A stretch of DNA of 5,339 bases from Rickettsia endosymbiont of Ixodes persulcatus (GCA_027293795.1 JAPYLE010000163.1:1-5339), one strand, 5' to 3'; shown: positions 1 to 4,799, numbered from the stretch's first letter. Notes: a model not told the origin generated them from the letters alone. Translations and numbers: made by a program.

Positions 1-79
1 TGTGTACAAAAGTCAAATATCTTATAATAAATTTTATCCGCAGAACCTAATAAGTTAATTAAATTTCTTCTAAATGCTA

Positions 80-108
80 TTGACTAATTTAAGAAAATTG
101 ACCATAAC
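80..108 (+). promoter_or_regulatory. Duplicated rnpB promoter in front of the truncated copy
   Basis: A -35 box TTGACT (80-85) and a -10 box CATAAC (103-108) are separated by 17 bp, identical to the promoter of the intact rnpB at 907-935. Initiation would fall near 114. Nothing in the copy has damaged these boxes, so it may still fire and transcribe the rnpB fragment and the ppdK pieces beyond. Activity is inferred. Confidence 0.6.
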
Positions 109-113
109 TCTAA

Positions 114-223
114 ATGGTCGTGCAGTTGCGTGATGATATATAGCAAAGCTATAGGTCACGAGGAAAGTCCGGACTCTATAGAGGTATGGTGCCGGCTAAT
201 CTCCGGCGGAGTATTATTACTTT
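114..223 (+). pseudogene. rnpB: Truncated RNase P RNA gene (5' fragment)
   Basis: The first ~110 nt of RNase P RNA are present, including the universally conserved GAGGAAAGTCCGGACTC block that holds the 5' strand of helix P4. The molecule then stops at 223, where ppdK sequence begins. The 3' strand of P4, the conserved AGCAAGATCAAATAG-type block and the 3' strand of the terminal helix are all missing, so the fragment cannot fold into a catalytic core. It also has a 2-nt TA insertion at the base of the TATAGC/GCTATA hairpin that the intact gene lacks. Any RNA made from it would be non-functional as RNase P. Confidence 0.92.
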
Positions 224-489
224 TATACCCACAATAATAACTTTCCTAAAAATTTTCAAAGTGACTTAAAAAAAGCTATCACCGAACTTGAAATAACTAC
301 CGGTAAAATTTTCGGCAGCACAAGCAATCCTTTGTTATTATCGGTGCGATCAGGTTCTACGGTTTCAATGCCCGGAATGATGGATACTATCCTTAATCTT
401 GGAATGAATAACGAAGTATGTAATGCTCTTGCGGATTCCTGCGGTGATAAACGATTTGCTCTTGATAGTTACAAAAGATTTTTAGAAAG
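216..489 (+). pseudogene. ppdK: Internal fragment of pyruvate phosphate dikinase, inverted relative to its 5' end
   Basis: Reading in the frame of 221, this piece encodes about 91 residues of PPDK, beginning YFYTHNNNF and ending RFLES. It includes the nucleotide-binding-domain signature VRSGSTVSMPGMMDT and the following ILNLGMN. PPDK interconverts pyruvate, ATP and phosphate with PEP, AMP and pyrophosphate and is normally about 880 residues. Here roughly residues 53-143 remain, without a start codon, on the strand opposite to the residue 1-61 fragment at 485-668. The frame runs past the junction into 11 unrelated codons and stops at 529. Its left end shares the 8-bp string ATTACTTT with rnpB, at the point where it joins the truncated rnpB. 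It is a dead fragment. Whether a complete ppdK exists elsewhere cannot be seen. Confidence 0.9.
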
Positions 490-514
490 TTATTATTGTG
501 GGTATAAAAGTAAT
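216..514. repeat. 30-bp perfect inverted repeat flanking the ppdK internal fragment
   Basis: The 30 bases at 216-245 are the exact reverse complement of 485-514. Both arms encode the same ppdK codons (YFYTHNNNF), once on the plus strand and once on the minus strand. They enclose 239 bp. The repeat is therefore a duplication of a short ppdK stretch made at the inversion junction, not a mobile-element end. Confidence 0.93.
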
Positions 515-668
515 TACATAGCTCCGTAGTTATTGTAAAACCATCCGGAATAGGTAGTTTTAGGTTAGACATTTCGGCAAGACCGGCACCTTTATTACCA
601 AGTATATTTTTCATGCTAGCGTTTCCATCACTACCATTACTGCCAAAATAATAAATTATTTTTTTCAT
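485..668 (-). pseudogene. ppdK: 5' fragment of pyruvate phosphate dikinase
   Basis: From ATG at 668 the minus strand encodes MKKIIYYFGSNGSDG, then the N-terminal PPDK signature LGNKGAGLAEM and the PDGFTITTE stretch, ending at YFYTHNNNF (residue 61) at the inverted repeat. Beyond 485 the frame enters the antisense of the other ppdK piece and encodes unrelated residues until a stop at 393. An in-frame TTG at 680 would add four residues, but ATG 668 is preferred because it gives the usual N-terminus. No convincing Shine-Dalgarno is seen. Some 93% of the enzyme is missing, so the gene is dead here. It diverges from rnpB, with a plausible promoter at 722-750. Confidence 0.9.
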
Positions 669-721
669 ATCATATATCAAAATTTGCTAGCAATTTATGT
701 GTTTAGGAGCATTAAATCATA

Positions 722-750
722 TTTATACAGTATGAAAAAAATAGTAGCAA
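722..750 (-). promoter_or_regulatory. Candidate ppdK promoter
   Basis: On the minus strand TTGCTA (750-745) and TATAAA (727-722) are separated by 17 bp, which puts the start near 714 and gives a leader of about 46 nt to the ATG at 668. The -35 matches consensus at four of six positions and the -10 at five of six. In a genome this AT-rich such matches arise by chance, so the call rests mainly on spacing and position. Confidence 0.4.
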
Positions 751-818
751 CGTTAAATTAAGAATATCTTTAATAAAATAGTTGAAATTTTAAATTTGTT
801 ATTATATTTATTAATTTA

Positions 819-878
819 ATTAGGTTCTGTGTACAAAAGTCAAATATCTTATAATAAATTTTATCCGCAGAACCTAAT
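819..878. repeat. Inverted repeat with 11-bp arms upstream of rnpB
   Basis: ATTAGGTTCTG (819-829) pairs perfectly with CAGAACCTAAT (868-878) around a 38-bp AT-rich interior. The duplicated copy at the window start holds the second arm at 41-51 and would have its first arm just outside the window. It lies between the ppdK promoter region and the rnpB promoter. It could be a small palindromic element, a boundary hairpin or the trace of an excised element. No coding capacity is seen. Confidence 0.7.
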
Positions 879-1048
879 AAGTTAATTAAATTTCTTCTAA
901 ATGCTATTGACTAATTTAAGAAAATTGACCATAACTCTAAATGGTCGTGCAGTTGCGTGATGATATAGCAAAGCTATAGGTCACGAGGAAAGTCCGGACT
1001 CTATAGAGGTATGGTGCCGGCTAATCTCCGGCGGAGTATTATTACTTT
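828..1048 (+). repeat. Direct repeat copy B, contiguous with the intact rnpB
   Basis: This is the counterpart of 1-223. It holds the 3' arm and centre of the 819-878 inverted repeat, the rnpB promoter and the first ~108 nt of rnpB, and runs without interruption into the rest of rnpB. It is therefore the parental arrangement and copy A the derived one. Confidence 0.93.
907..935 (+). promoter_or_regulatory. rnpB promoter
   Basis: TTGACT (907-912) and CATAAC (930-935) are spaced by 17 bp and predict initiation at about 941-943. That matches the expected 5' end of RNase P RNA (ATGGTCGTG). A second TTGACC at 925-930 overlaps the -10 and is not needed to explain the start. Confidence 0.7.
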
Positions 1049-1330
1049 AGGGAAAGTACCACAGAAAATATACCGCCGAAATATTTCGGTAAGGGTGAAA
1101 AGGTACGGTAAGAGCGTACCGGTAAGTTGGTAACAAATTATGCATGGTAAACCCCACCAAGAGCAAGATCAAATAGGCGTTACAGAACTTGTATTTCAAG
1201 TTCCCGGGTTATCTCTAACCGGCTTGTAATGCGGGTGGATCGCTTGAGGTAAACGGTAACGTTTATCCTAGATAAATAACTGCAATGAATTCATATTCAT
1301 ACAGAATCCGGCTTATAGACCTTAAAAATC
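941..1330 (+). ncRNA. rnpB: RNase P RNA (M1 RNA homologue), bacterial type A, full length
   Basis: This is the catalytic RNA of RNase P, which works with the RnpA protein to remove 5' leaders from pre-tRNAs. Conserved blocks occur in the right order: GAGGAAAGTCCGGACTC (985-1001, 5' strand of P4), a CAGAAAATATACCGCC block near 1061, GGTAAGGGTGAAAAGGT, the universal AGCAAGATCAAATAG (about 1162-1176), GGATCGCTTGAGG, CTAGATAAATAACTG, and ACAGAATCCGGCTTATAGACC-type 3' sequence at 1301-1321 (3' strand of P4). CGTGA (956-960) with TCACG (981-985), enclosing TATAGC/GCTATA, forms P3. The terminal GGTC/GACC pairs close the molecule. The exact ends are estimates. Nothing looks damaged, so this is the functional copy; the partial one is at 114-223. 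Confidence 0.97.
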
Positions 1331-1338
1331 CTAAGGTA

Positions 1339-1367
1339 GTCATCCTGTGGTTTGACCCCAGGATGAC
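1339..1367. terminator. 12-bp hairpin after rnpB; dispersed-repeat type, possible terminator
   Basis: GTCATCCTGTGG (1339-1350) and CCCCAGGATGAC (1356-1367) pair with one mismatch around the 5-nt loop TTTGA. It sits about 10 nt beyond the expected 3' end of rnpB, where a terminator would be useful, but no T-run follows. The GTCATCC...GGATGAC form is that of a repeat scattered through rickettsial genomes. It may act as a 3'-end stabiliser or partial terminator in either direction. Confidence 0.6.
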
Positions 1368-1393
1368 ACCGAACTTACTATGACATAAATTTA

Positions 1394-2062
1394 ATGAAAA
1401 AGTTATATCATTATCCTATTTGTCCTCTTTCAAGACAAGCTCGTGTCTTCTTAAAAGAATTAGATATAGAATTTACTACGATTAAAGAAGATTATTGGCA
1501 ATTTAATAAAGATTTCTTAAAAATAAACCCATCCGGAACTTTACCTGTTTTAGAAGAATCATCTGGCTTATTCGTAATAGGAATTTATCCTTTTGTCGAA
1601 TATCTTAATAGCAAATATCCGAATTTTAATTTTTTAGATGAAGATATTGATATTTGTACCGAAATTAGACGATTATTTTTTTGGTTTAACGATAAGTTTT
1701 ATCGTGAAGTTACTAAAATTATTATCGACGAAAAAGTTATAAGATCAATTGCTAAAATGAGCAGCCCGCGAACCGAGTTTTTACGTGCCGCAAAAAATAA
1801 TTTAAACTATCATTTAGAATATATAGCTTCTTTACTAGAAAAAAGAAGCTATATCGTATCGGATTCACTAACTATTGCCGATATTGCCGCAAGCTGTCAC
1901 TTATCGGTACTTGATTATTTCGGTGAGATTTATTGGGATAAATGGACGCTTATCAAACATTGGTACTCTCCAATCAAATCAAGACCCGCTTTTAGGTTAT
2001 TATTACAAGATAGAATCCCGGGGTTTACCCCTCCGAGCTATTATACAGATTTAGATTTTTGA
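1394..2062 (+). CDS. fzlA: FzlA-like glutathione S-transferase family protein
   Basis: The 222-residue product has a thioredoxin-like N-terminal domain (about 1-75) and a helical C-terminal GST domain (about 88-210). Visible marks are YHYPICPLSRQAR near the start, NPSGTLPVL with the cis-proline at about 51, IRRLFFWFNDKFYREVT (91-107), the N-capping LTIADIAA (159-166), LSVLDYFGEI, and a tail ending IPGFTPPSYYTDLDF. The WF(N/D)DKF-REVT block and the PGF-PP--Y-DLDF tail are what I recall of alphaproteobacterial FzlA, a non-enzymatic GST that binds FtsZ filaments and supports constriction. I infer that role over detoxification. ATG 1394 gives the usual family N-terminus; no clear Shine-Dalgarno is present. 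The stop overlaps the convergent BPL_N remnant by 12 nt. A generic GST is the alternative. Confidence 0.85.
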   Translation: MKKLYHYPICPLSRQARVFLKELDIEFTTIKEDYWQFNKDFLKINPSGTLPVLEESSGLFVIGIYPFVEYLNSKYPNFNFLDEDIDICTEIRRLFFWFNDKFYREVTKIIIDEKVIRSIAKMSSPRTEFLRAAKNNLNYHLEYIASLLEKRSYIVSDSLTIADIAASCHLSVLDYFGEIYWDKWTLIKHWYSPIKSRPAFRLLLQDRIPGFTPPSYYTDLDF

Positions 2063-2311
2063 ATAATTTAATAATTTTATTCTTTCTGTATCATGAGCTT
2101 TTAGTATTTTACGAATATTATTAAGAGATTGATTTTTTATAAGTGCAGGATCATATTCAAGATGAACACCGCTTAGAATAGCTGTTCCATTACCATATGC
2201 ACATTTTATTATTGCAGACTTAGAATCCTCATAATTTGCTATTATTTCAGTATCTTTGGTATTTTCCATGTCAACAAAATATCCTCCACCTTTATAAAAA
2301 ATATAACCGTC
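2051..2311 (-). pseudogene. 3' remnant of a BPL_N-type (biotin-protein ligase N-terminal-like) protein, truncated by an IS
   Basis: The minus strand encodes about 86 residues beginning DGYIFYKGGGYFVD and continuing through AIIKCAYGNGTAILSGVHLEYDP to a lysine/leucine-rich tail. The GGGYF and SGVH-EYDP motifs resemble the C-terminal half of BPL_N-domain proteins, which have a class I glutamine amidotransferase-like fold and unsettled function. The N-terminal half, with the GICAG-type nucleophile region expected in the family, is absent. The frame continues upstream into the IS terminal repeat, giving a fortuitous TTG start at 2332 and six IS-encoded residues (LSAKLL). I find no matching 5' portion beyond the other IS end, so sequence was probably lost during or after insertion. 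Family assignment is from memory of motifs and is moderate. Confidence 0.65.
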
Positions 2312-2334
2312 CAGGAGTTTTGCACTTAGCAAAA
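2312..2334 (+). repeat. Left terminal inverted repeat of the IS
   Basis: It begins CAGGAGTTTTGCACTTAGC and ends AAAA. The reverse complement of 3343-3365 matches it at 22 of 23 bases (T versus C at the tenth base). Transposase codons run into this repeat: the stop codon of the transposase is at 2326-2328, inside it. Confidence 0.92.
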
Positions 2335-3306
2335 TTGCGTATCAGCTAGAAGCCATCTAATGTTGTTCTGAATTGATGTTTTTATAACTTCCCAATTTTG
2401 TTGATATAAAGTAATTTTTTTATTTATCCTTCTTTTGTTCATATCGAGCCAAGCAAATACGGCAAGACAAATATGATTTCTCTGAGCTCGGCCTGTGCGT
2501 GCCTGACAGCGTTCAATACCACATGTTTGTTTTAATTCTCGATGATAAAACTCTATAGACCACCGTGCCTTAACAATTTTCTCTGTTTGTTCACGTGTTG
2601 GATTTTCTAAGTTAGTTGTTATGTAATCAATGTGACCATTTTTTGCCACAAACTTAAATACCGTAACCCAACCGTATCCACGTAGGTGAATTTTTTGTCC
2701 CTCATCAGGAATCTCTAAACTTTCTAAGCTAACATTATGATTAACTTTTCTATTTTTTCTTAGGTTACTAACCCATGTCCAACCTAAATTACCTATATGT
2801 TTCAAACTCTCCAAACCGCTATACCACGCATCCATCACTACGGCATCAGGATTGATCCCTCTTTCCTTAGCTAAAGTAAGCATATCACAAAAATGCTCAT
2901 TCTTTGTTTTCCCATCTGTTTCTTTATCATATATTCTATAATCTACAGGGGTAGATTGATCAGTTTTAGTATTGTAATGCAGTAAGTTGACCATAACTAT
3001 ACCAGGTATAACATCATGTACAGCTCCAGAATATTGATAATGTACAAACTCTATTTTCTTACTGTATTGCTTTGACAGTAACGTGTCATCTCACACTAAT
3101 AAACAAGAAGCTTACCAATCAATATATTTTGATACTTCTCTGTAGATCCCGCTAGGGCGGAAATCCTTACTATTTAACCATCGACTTGCACTATCGTGAG
3201 ATAGGTTTATTGGACTTACTTCAGATAATGCTTTACCACTATATCTTACGCTACTTGCTTGTAAAAATGATTTATATAAGTCTTTGCTACATTTTGATCT
3301 TGCCAT
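2326..3306 (-). pseudogene. DDE transposase with two in-frame nonsense codons
   Basis: One continuous frame runs from ATG 3306 to the stop at 2326 (326 codons) and is interrupted only by TAA at 3112-3114 and TGA at 3091-3093, six codons apart. The 64-residue N-terminal part (MARSKCSKDLY...) precedes the stops. Just after the second comes DDTLLSKQYSKK, holding the first catalytic Asp, then HYQYSGAVHDVIPGIV. The second Asp is in AVVMDAWYSG and the Glu in ARWSIEFYHRELKQ, followed by GIERCQARTGRAQRNH. This DDE layout fits the IS4/IS701-type transposase group; the exact family is uncertain. An ATG at 2994 could start a 222-residue C-terminal piece, but that lacks the first Asp. Both stops are one base from sense codons (CAA and CGA, for example), which points to simple point-mutation decay. 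Confidence 0.9.
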
Positions 3307-3342
3307 CTTAACTAAAACTCTTTTTTGTTAGATTAAAATATT

Positions 3343-3365
3343 TTTTGCTAAGTGCGAAACTCCTG
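3343..3365 (-). repeat. Right terminal inverted repeat of the IS
   Basis: It is read on the minus strand as CAGGAGTTTCGCACTTAGC followed by AAAA, with one mismatch to the left end. It lies 36 bp upstream of the transposase ATG, leaving space for the transposase promoter. Confidence 0.92.
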
Positions 3366-3555
3366 TCTCTATACTTAACAATACTACATCAAATAAGGAA
3401 GTATTGGATCGGGAAGAGATCGATGTAAGCCTTTGGGATTCCTTAAAGCTCTCATGCTCTGTGGTTTTAGAGCAAAATTCGGTATTAGTTTAGGTGACGA
3501 ACATACTACTCACGAACAGAGTAGACGCTGTTGCACGGATTGATAAAACTGCTCT
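3366..3555 (+). other. Unrecognised stretch, possibly decayed coding sequence
   Basis: No complete gene is seen between the IS and the fold-back repeat. Two plus-strand frames are open in overlapping parts: one from within the IS end to TAG 3491-3493 (reading NKEVLDREEIDVSLWDS and onward), the other from 3397 to TGA 3541-3543 (containing KALMLCGFRAKFGISLGDEH). Neither has a start codon with a ribosome site. The protein-like composition and the shift between frames at about 3440 would fit a frameshifted gene tail, but I do not recognise a family. The minus strand does not show the missing BPL_N 5' half. Confidence 0.35.
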
Positions 3556-3667
3556 ATGTCATTCCCGCTTTCGCGGGAATCCAGAAAAAAACTTAATATA
3601 ATTACATATTTGATAAAAACAAGTTTTTATATGTTTTACTAGATTCCCGCCTACGCGGGAATGACAT
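3556..3667. repeat. 112-bp fold-back dispersed repeat (MITE-like)
   Basis: The arms at 3556-3584 and 3639-3667 are 29 bp inverted repeats matching at about 25 positions, each itself a small hairpin (ATTCCCGC...GCGGGAAT). The interior also pairs in part (ACATAT...ATATGT, AAAAAC...GTTTTT), so the whole unit can fold on itself. GTCATTCCCGC-type hairpins are dispersed in rickettsial genomes. No reading frame is present. It could stabilise or terminate transcripts on either strand, or be a non-autonomous element. Confidence 0.8.
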
Positions 3668-3750
3668 CTAATGCTTTTTAAAAGTTATGCAATAATACTT
3701 TCGCAGAAATGATATTGGGGTAACTTTCGTACTAGAGTAGTCTACATAAC

Positions 3751-3783
3751 AAAAAAGCTAGAAATATTAATATTTCTAGCTTT
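3751..3783 (-). terminator. Rho-independent terminator of rpsU
   Basis: GCTAGAAATATT (3757-3768) and AATATTTCTAGC (3769-3780) form a perfect 12-bp palindrome, extended by AAA/TTT to 15-bp arms. On the minus strand it is followed by an unbroken run of six T (3756-3751). It lies 28 bp past the rpsU stop codon. Pairing is AT-rich, as expected in this genome. Confidence 0.85.
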
Positions 3784-3810
3784 AATTTAGTATTAAAATA
3801 GTTTGAAATT

Positions 3811-4011
3811 TTATTCATCAAACATTTTTTTACGAGCAAACTTTCTTTGTCTTCTCGCTGCTTCTTGTGCTTTACGGACACGCTTTGCTGAAGGCGTTTC
3901 ATAATAACGCTGTTCTTTCATCTTACGAAAATAAAGCTCTCTTTGTAGCTTTTTCTTAAAATTCTTAAGCGTATTGTCACAATTACCGGCGTGAACATTC
4001 ACTAGTATCAC
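3811..4011 (-). CDS. rpsU: Small ribosomal subunit protein bS21
   Basis: The 66-residue product is a typical bS21: MILVNVHAGNCDNTLKNFKK, a central LQRELYFRKMKEQRYYETPS, and a strongly basic helix KRVRKAQEAARRQRKFARKK. In the 30S subunit bS21 lies near the 3' end of 16S rRNA and helps recognise mRNA. The start is GTG at 4011, supported by AAGGAGA at 4021-4027 with good spacing; the in-frame GTG three codons later would lie too far from it. The gene is divergent from the COQ9-family gene, a conserved arrangement in Alphaproteobacteria, and ends before a strong terminator, so it is probably monocistronic. Confidence 0.97.
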   Translation of the reverse strand: MILVNVHAGNCDNTLKNFKKKLQRELYFRKMKEQRYYETPSAKRVRKAQEAARRQRKFARKKMFDE

Positions 4012-4020
4012 TAAAATTAC

Positions 4021-4027
4021 TCTCCTT
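4021..4027 (-). promoter_or_regulatory. Strong Shine-Dalgarno fixing the rpsU GTG start
   Basis: AAGGAGA on the minus strand sits 9 nt before GTG 4011. It is the best ribosome site in the window and decides the non-ATG start. Since bS21 itself sits beside the anti-Shine-Dalgarno, a strong site on its own message is worth noting. Confidence 0.85.
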
Positions 4028-4043
4028 AAAAGATATTTGTGGT

Positions 4044-4063
4044 TTGAACTATATTGAACTATA
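4044..4063. repeat. Perfect 10-bp tandem repeat in the rpsU/COQ9 spacer
   Basis: TTGAACTATA occurs twice back to back (4044-4053, 4054-4063). The first copy holds the predicted -35 of the COQ9-family gene and the second holds the predicted -10 of rpsU on the other strand. Repeats one helical turn apart suit cooperative binding by a regulator, but may also be a chance slippage product. Confidence 0.85.
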
Positions 4064-4072
4064 ACCTATAAT
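4044..4072 (+). promoter_or_regulatory. Predicted promoter of the COQ9-family gene
   Basis: TTGAAC (4044-4049) and a perfect TATAAT (4067-4072) are separated by 17 bp. Initiation near 4079 gives a leader of about 19 nt. AAGG at 4086-4089 is the probable ribosome site before ATG 4098. Confidence 0.7.
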
Positions 4073-4087
4073 TAAGTTATATGTCAA
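4058..4087 (-). promoter_or_regulatory. Predicted rpsU promoter
   Basis: On the minus strand a perfect TTGACA (4087-4082) and TATAGT (4063-4058) are separated by 18 bp; TTATAG one base upstream gives 17 bp. Initiation falls near 4050, leaving a leader of about 40 nt with the AAGGAGA site. Its -10 lies between the -35 and -10 of the opposing promoter, so the two cannot be occupied together. Confidence 0.7.
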
Positions 4088-4097
4088 GGTTAAAAAT

Positions 4098-4709
4098 ATG
4101 AGCATCCAGGAGGAACACCATATCAAAAAATTAAGCTTCGTGCAATCTTTATTAGAATTATTACCGTTTAATGAATGGAATAATAAGCTACTTGAAGCAG
4201 CAGAAGAAAAGTGTGGCTTTGCCAAAGGCTATAGCTTAATGCTTTTTCCAGAAGGGTTATCTAAAATAGTAGGATTCTTTGAGAGCTATTTAGATAATAT
4301 TTTACTAGAAAGCTTAAGTATAATAGAAGAACCGGCAAAAATAAGAGAGAAAATATCTTTAGCCGTAAAGATCAGAATCAAATCGGTACTCCCTATTATT
4401 CATGGTAAGAATGCTGCTTATTTTGCATTAAACCCAATACAAGGTACTCAGGTTGCATTCCGTAGCTGTGATGCTATTTGGCGTTATGCCGGCGATAAAT
4501 CTCTTGATTTTAATTACTACACTAAAAGAAGCTTATTACTCTCGGTTTATGTCTCGTCTATTCTTTTTTATATTCAAGATGAATCGGAAAATTATATTGA
4601 TACTGATAAATTTATTGAGAATTCCGTAGAAAATATAGTCAAAACTTTCTCACAGATAAAAAAACTACTCGATCCTTCAAATATTCCCATAGTTAGAATG
4701 TTTACGTAA
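4098..4709 (+). CDS. COQ9-family protein (rpsU-divergently transcribed family)
   Basis: The 203-residue, mostly helical product matches the COQ9 family. The core is GYSLMLFPEGL (about 44-54), a central helical stretch, and the conserved C-terminal block AIWRYAGDKSLDFNYYTKRSLL (from about 126) followed by YVSSILFYIQDES. COQ9 proteins have a TetR-like fold, bind lipids and assist ubiquinone biosynthesis, in mitochondria by supporting the COQ7 hydroxylase. In bacteria the role is inferred by homology. No DNA-binding or membrane segment is evident. ATG 4098 is supported by AAGG 8 nt upstream and by the divergent promoter. The position opposite rpsU is diagnostic of this family in Alphaproteobacteria. 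No obvious terminator follows; decayed IS sequence lies downstream. Confidence 0.92.
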   Translation: MSIQEEHHIKKLSFVQSLLELLPFNEWNNKLLEAAEEKCGFAKGYSLMLFPEGLSKIVGFFESYLDNILLESLSIIEEPAKIREKISLAVKIRIKSVLPIIHGKNAAYFALNPIQGTQVAFRSCDAIWRYAGDKSLDFNYYTKRSLLLSVYVSSILFYIQDESENYIDTDKFIENSVENIVKTFSQIKKLLDPSNIPIVRMFT

Positions 4710-4799
4710 ATATATTTATGGGTGAAATTAATTATCCGGTAGATTTTAAATAAGCGTATAATTATTAATATAGATAATATTCTATTTTGGAATTTATTG

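Larger units (their letters stand above)
1..223 (+). repeat. Direct repeat copy A: duplicated rnpB upstream region and 5' end
   Basis: This stretch is nearly identical to 828-1048, the upstream region and first part of the intact rnpB. The only difference seen is an extra TA in copy A near 135-142. The homology ends at 223, where copy A switches to ppdK sequence while copy B continues through rnpB. The window begins inside the repeat, so its true left end is not visible. The near-perfect identity suggests a recent duplication or ongoing gene conversion. Confidence 0.95.
2312..3365 (-). mobile_element. DDE-type insertion sequence (IS4/IS701-like), 1054 bp, inactivated
   Basis: The element is bounded by 23-bp terminal inverted repeats (2312-2334 and 3343-3365) that differ at one base. 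It holds a single transposase frame on the minus strand. The outer bases are CAGGAG on each strand. The flanks (CGTC on the left, TCTC on the right) show no target-site duplication, which fits a deletion or recombination after insertion. It separates the BPL_N remnant from unrelated sequence. Because its transposase has two stops it cannot move by itself, but intact relatives could act on its ends. Confidence 0.9.

Noticed and set aside
393..484. Continuation of the minus-strand ppdK frame past the inverted repeat
   Set aside because: These residues are the antisense of the plus-strand ppdK piece read by chance; the real ppdK sequence ends at the junction.
332..529. 65-codon plus-strand frame starting MLLSVRSGS
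   Set aside because: It is the end of the ppdK internal fragment plus 11 junction codons, not a separate gene.
2051..2332. 93-residue minus-strand protein as an intact gene with a TTG start
   Set aside because: The start and first residues come from the IS terminal repeat, and the family N-terminal half is missing.
2326..2994. 222-residue protein as an intact transposase
   Set aside because: It is the C-terminal part of a longer frame broken by two stops, and it lacks the first catalytic Asp.
3556..3667. Part of a CRISPR array or attachment site
   Set aside because: The repeats are inverted, only two, and form hairpins; there are no spacers or neighbouring cas or integrase genes.
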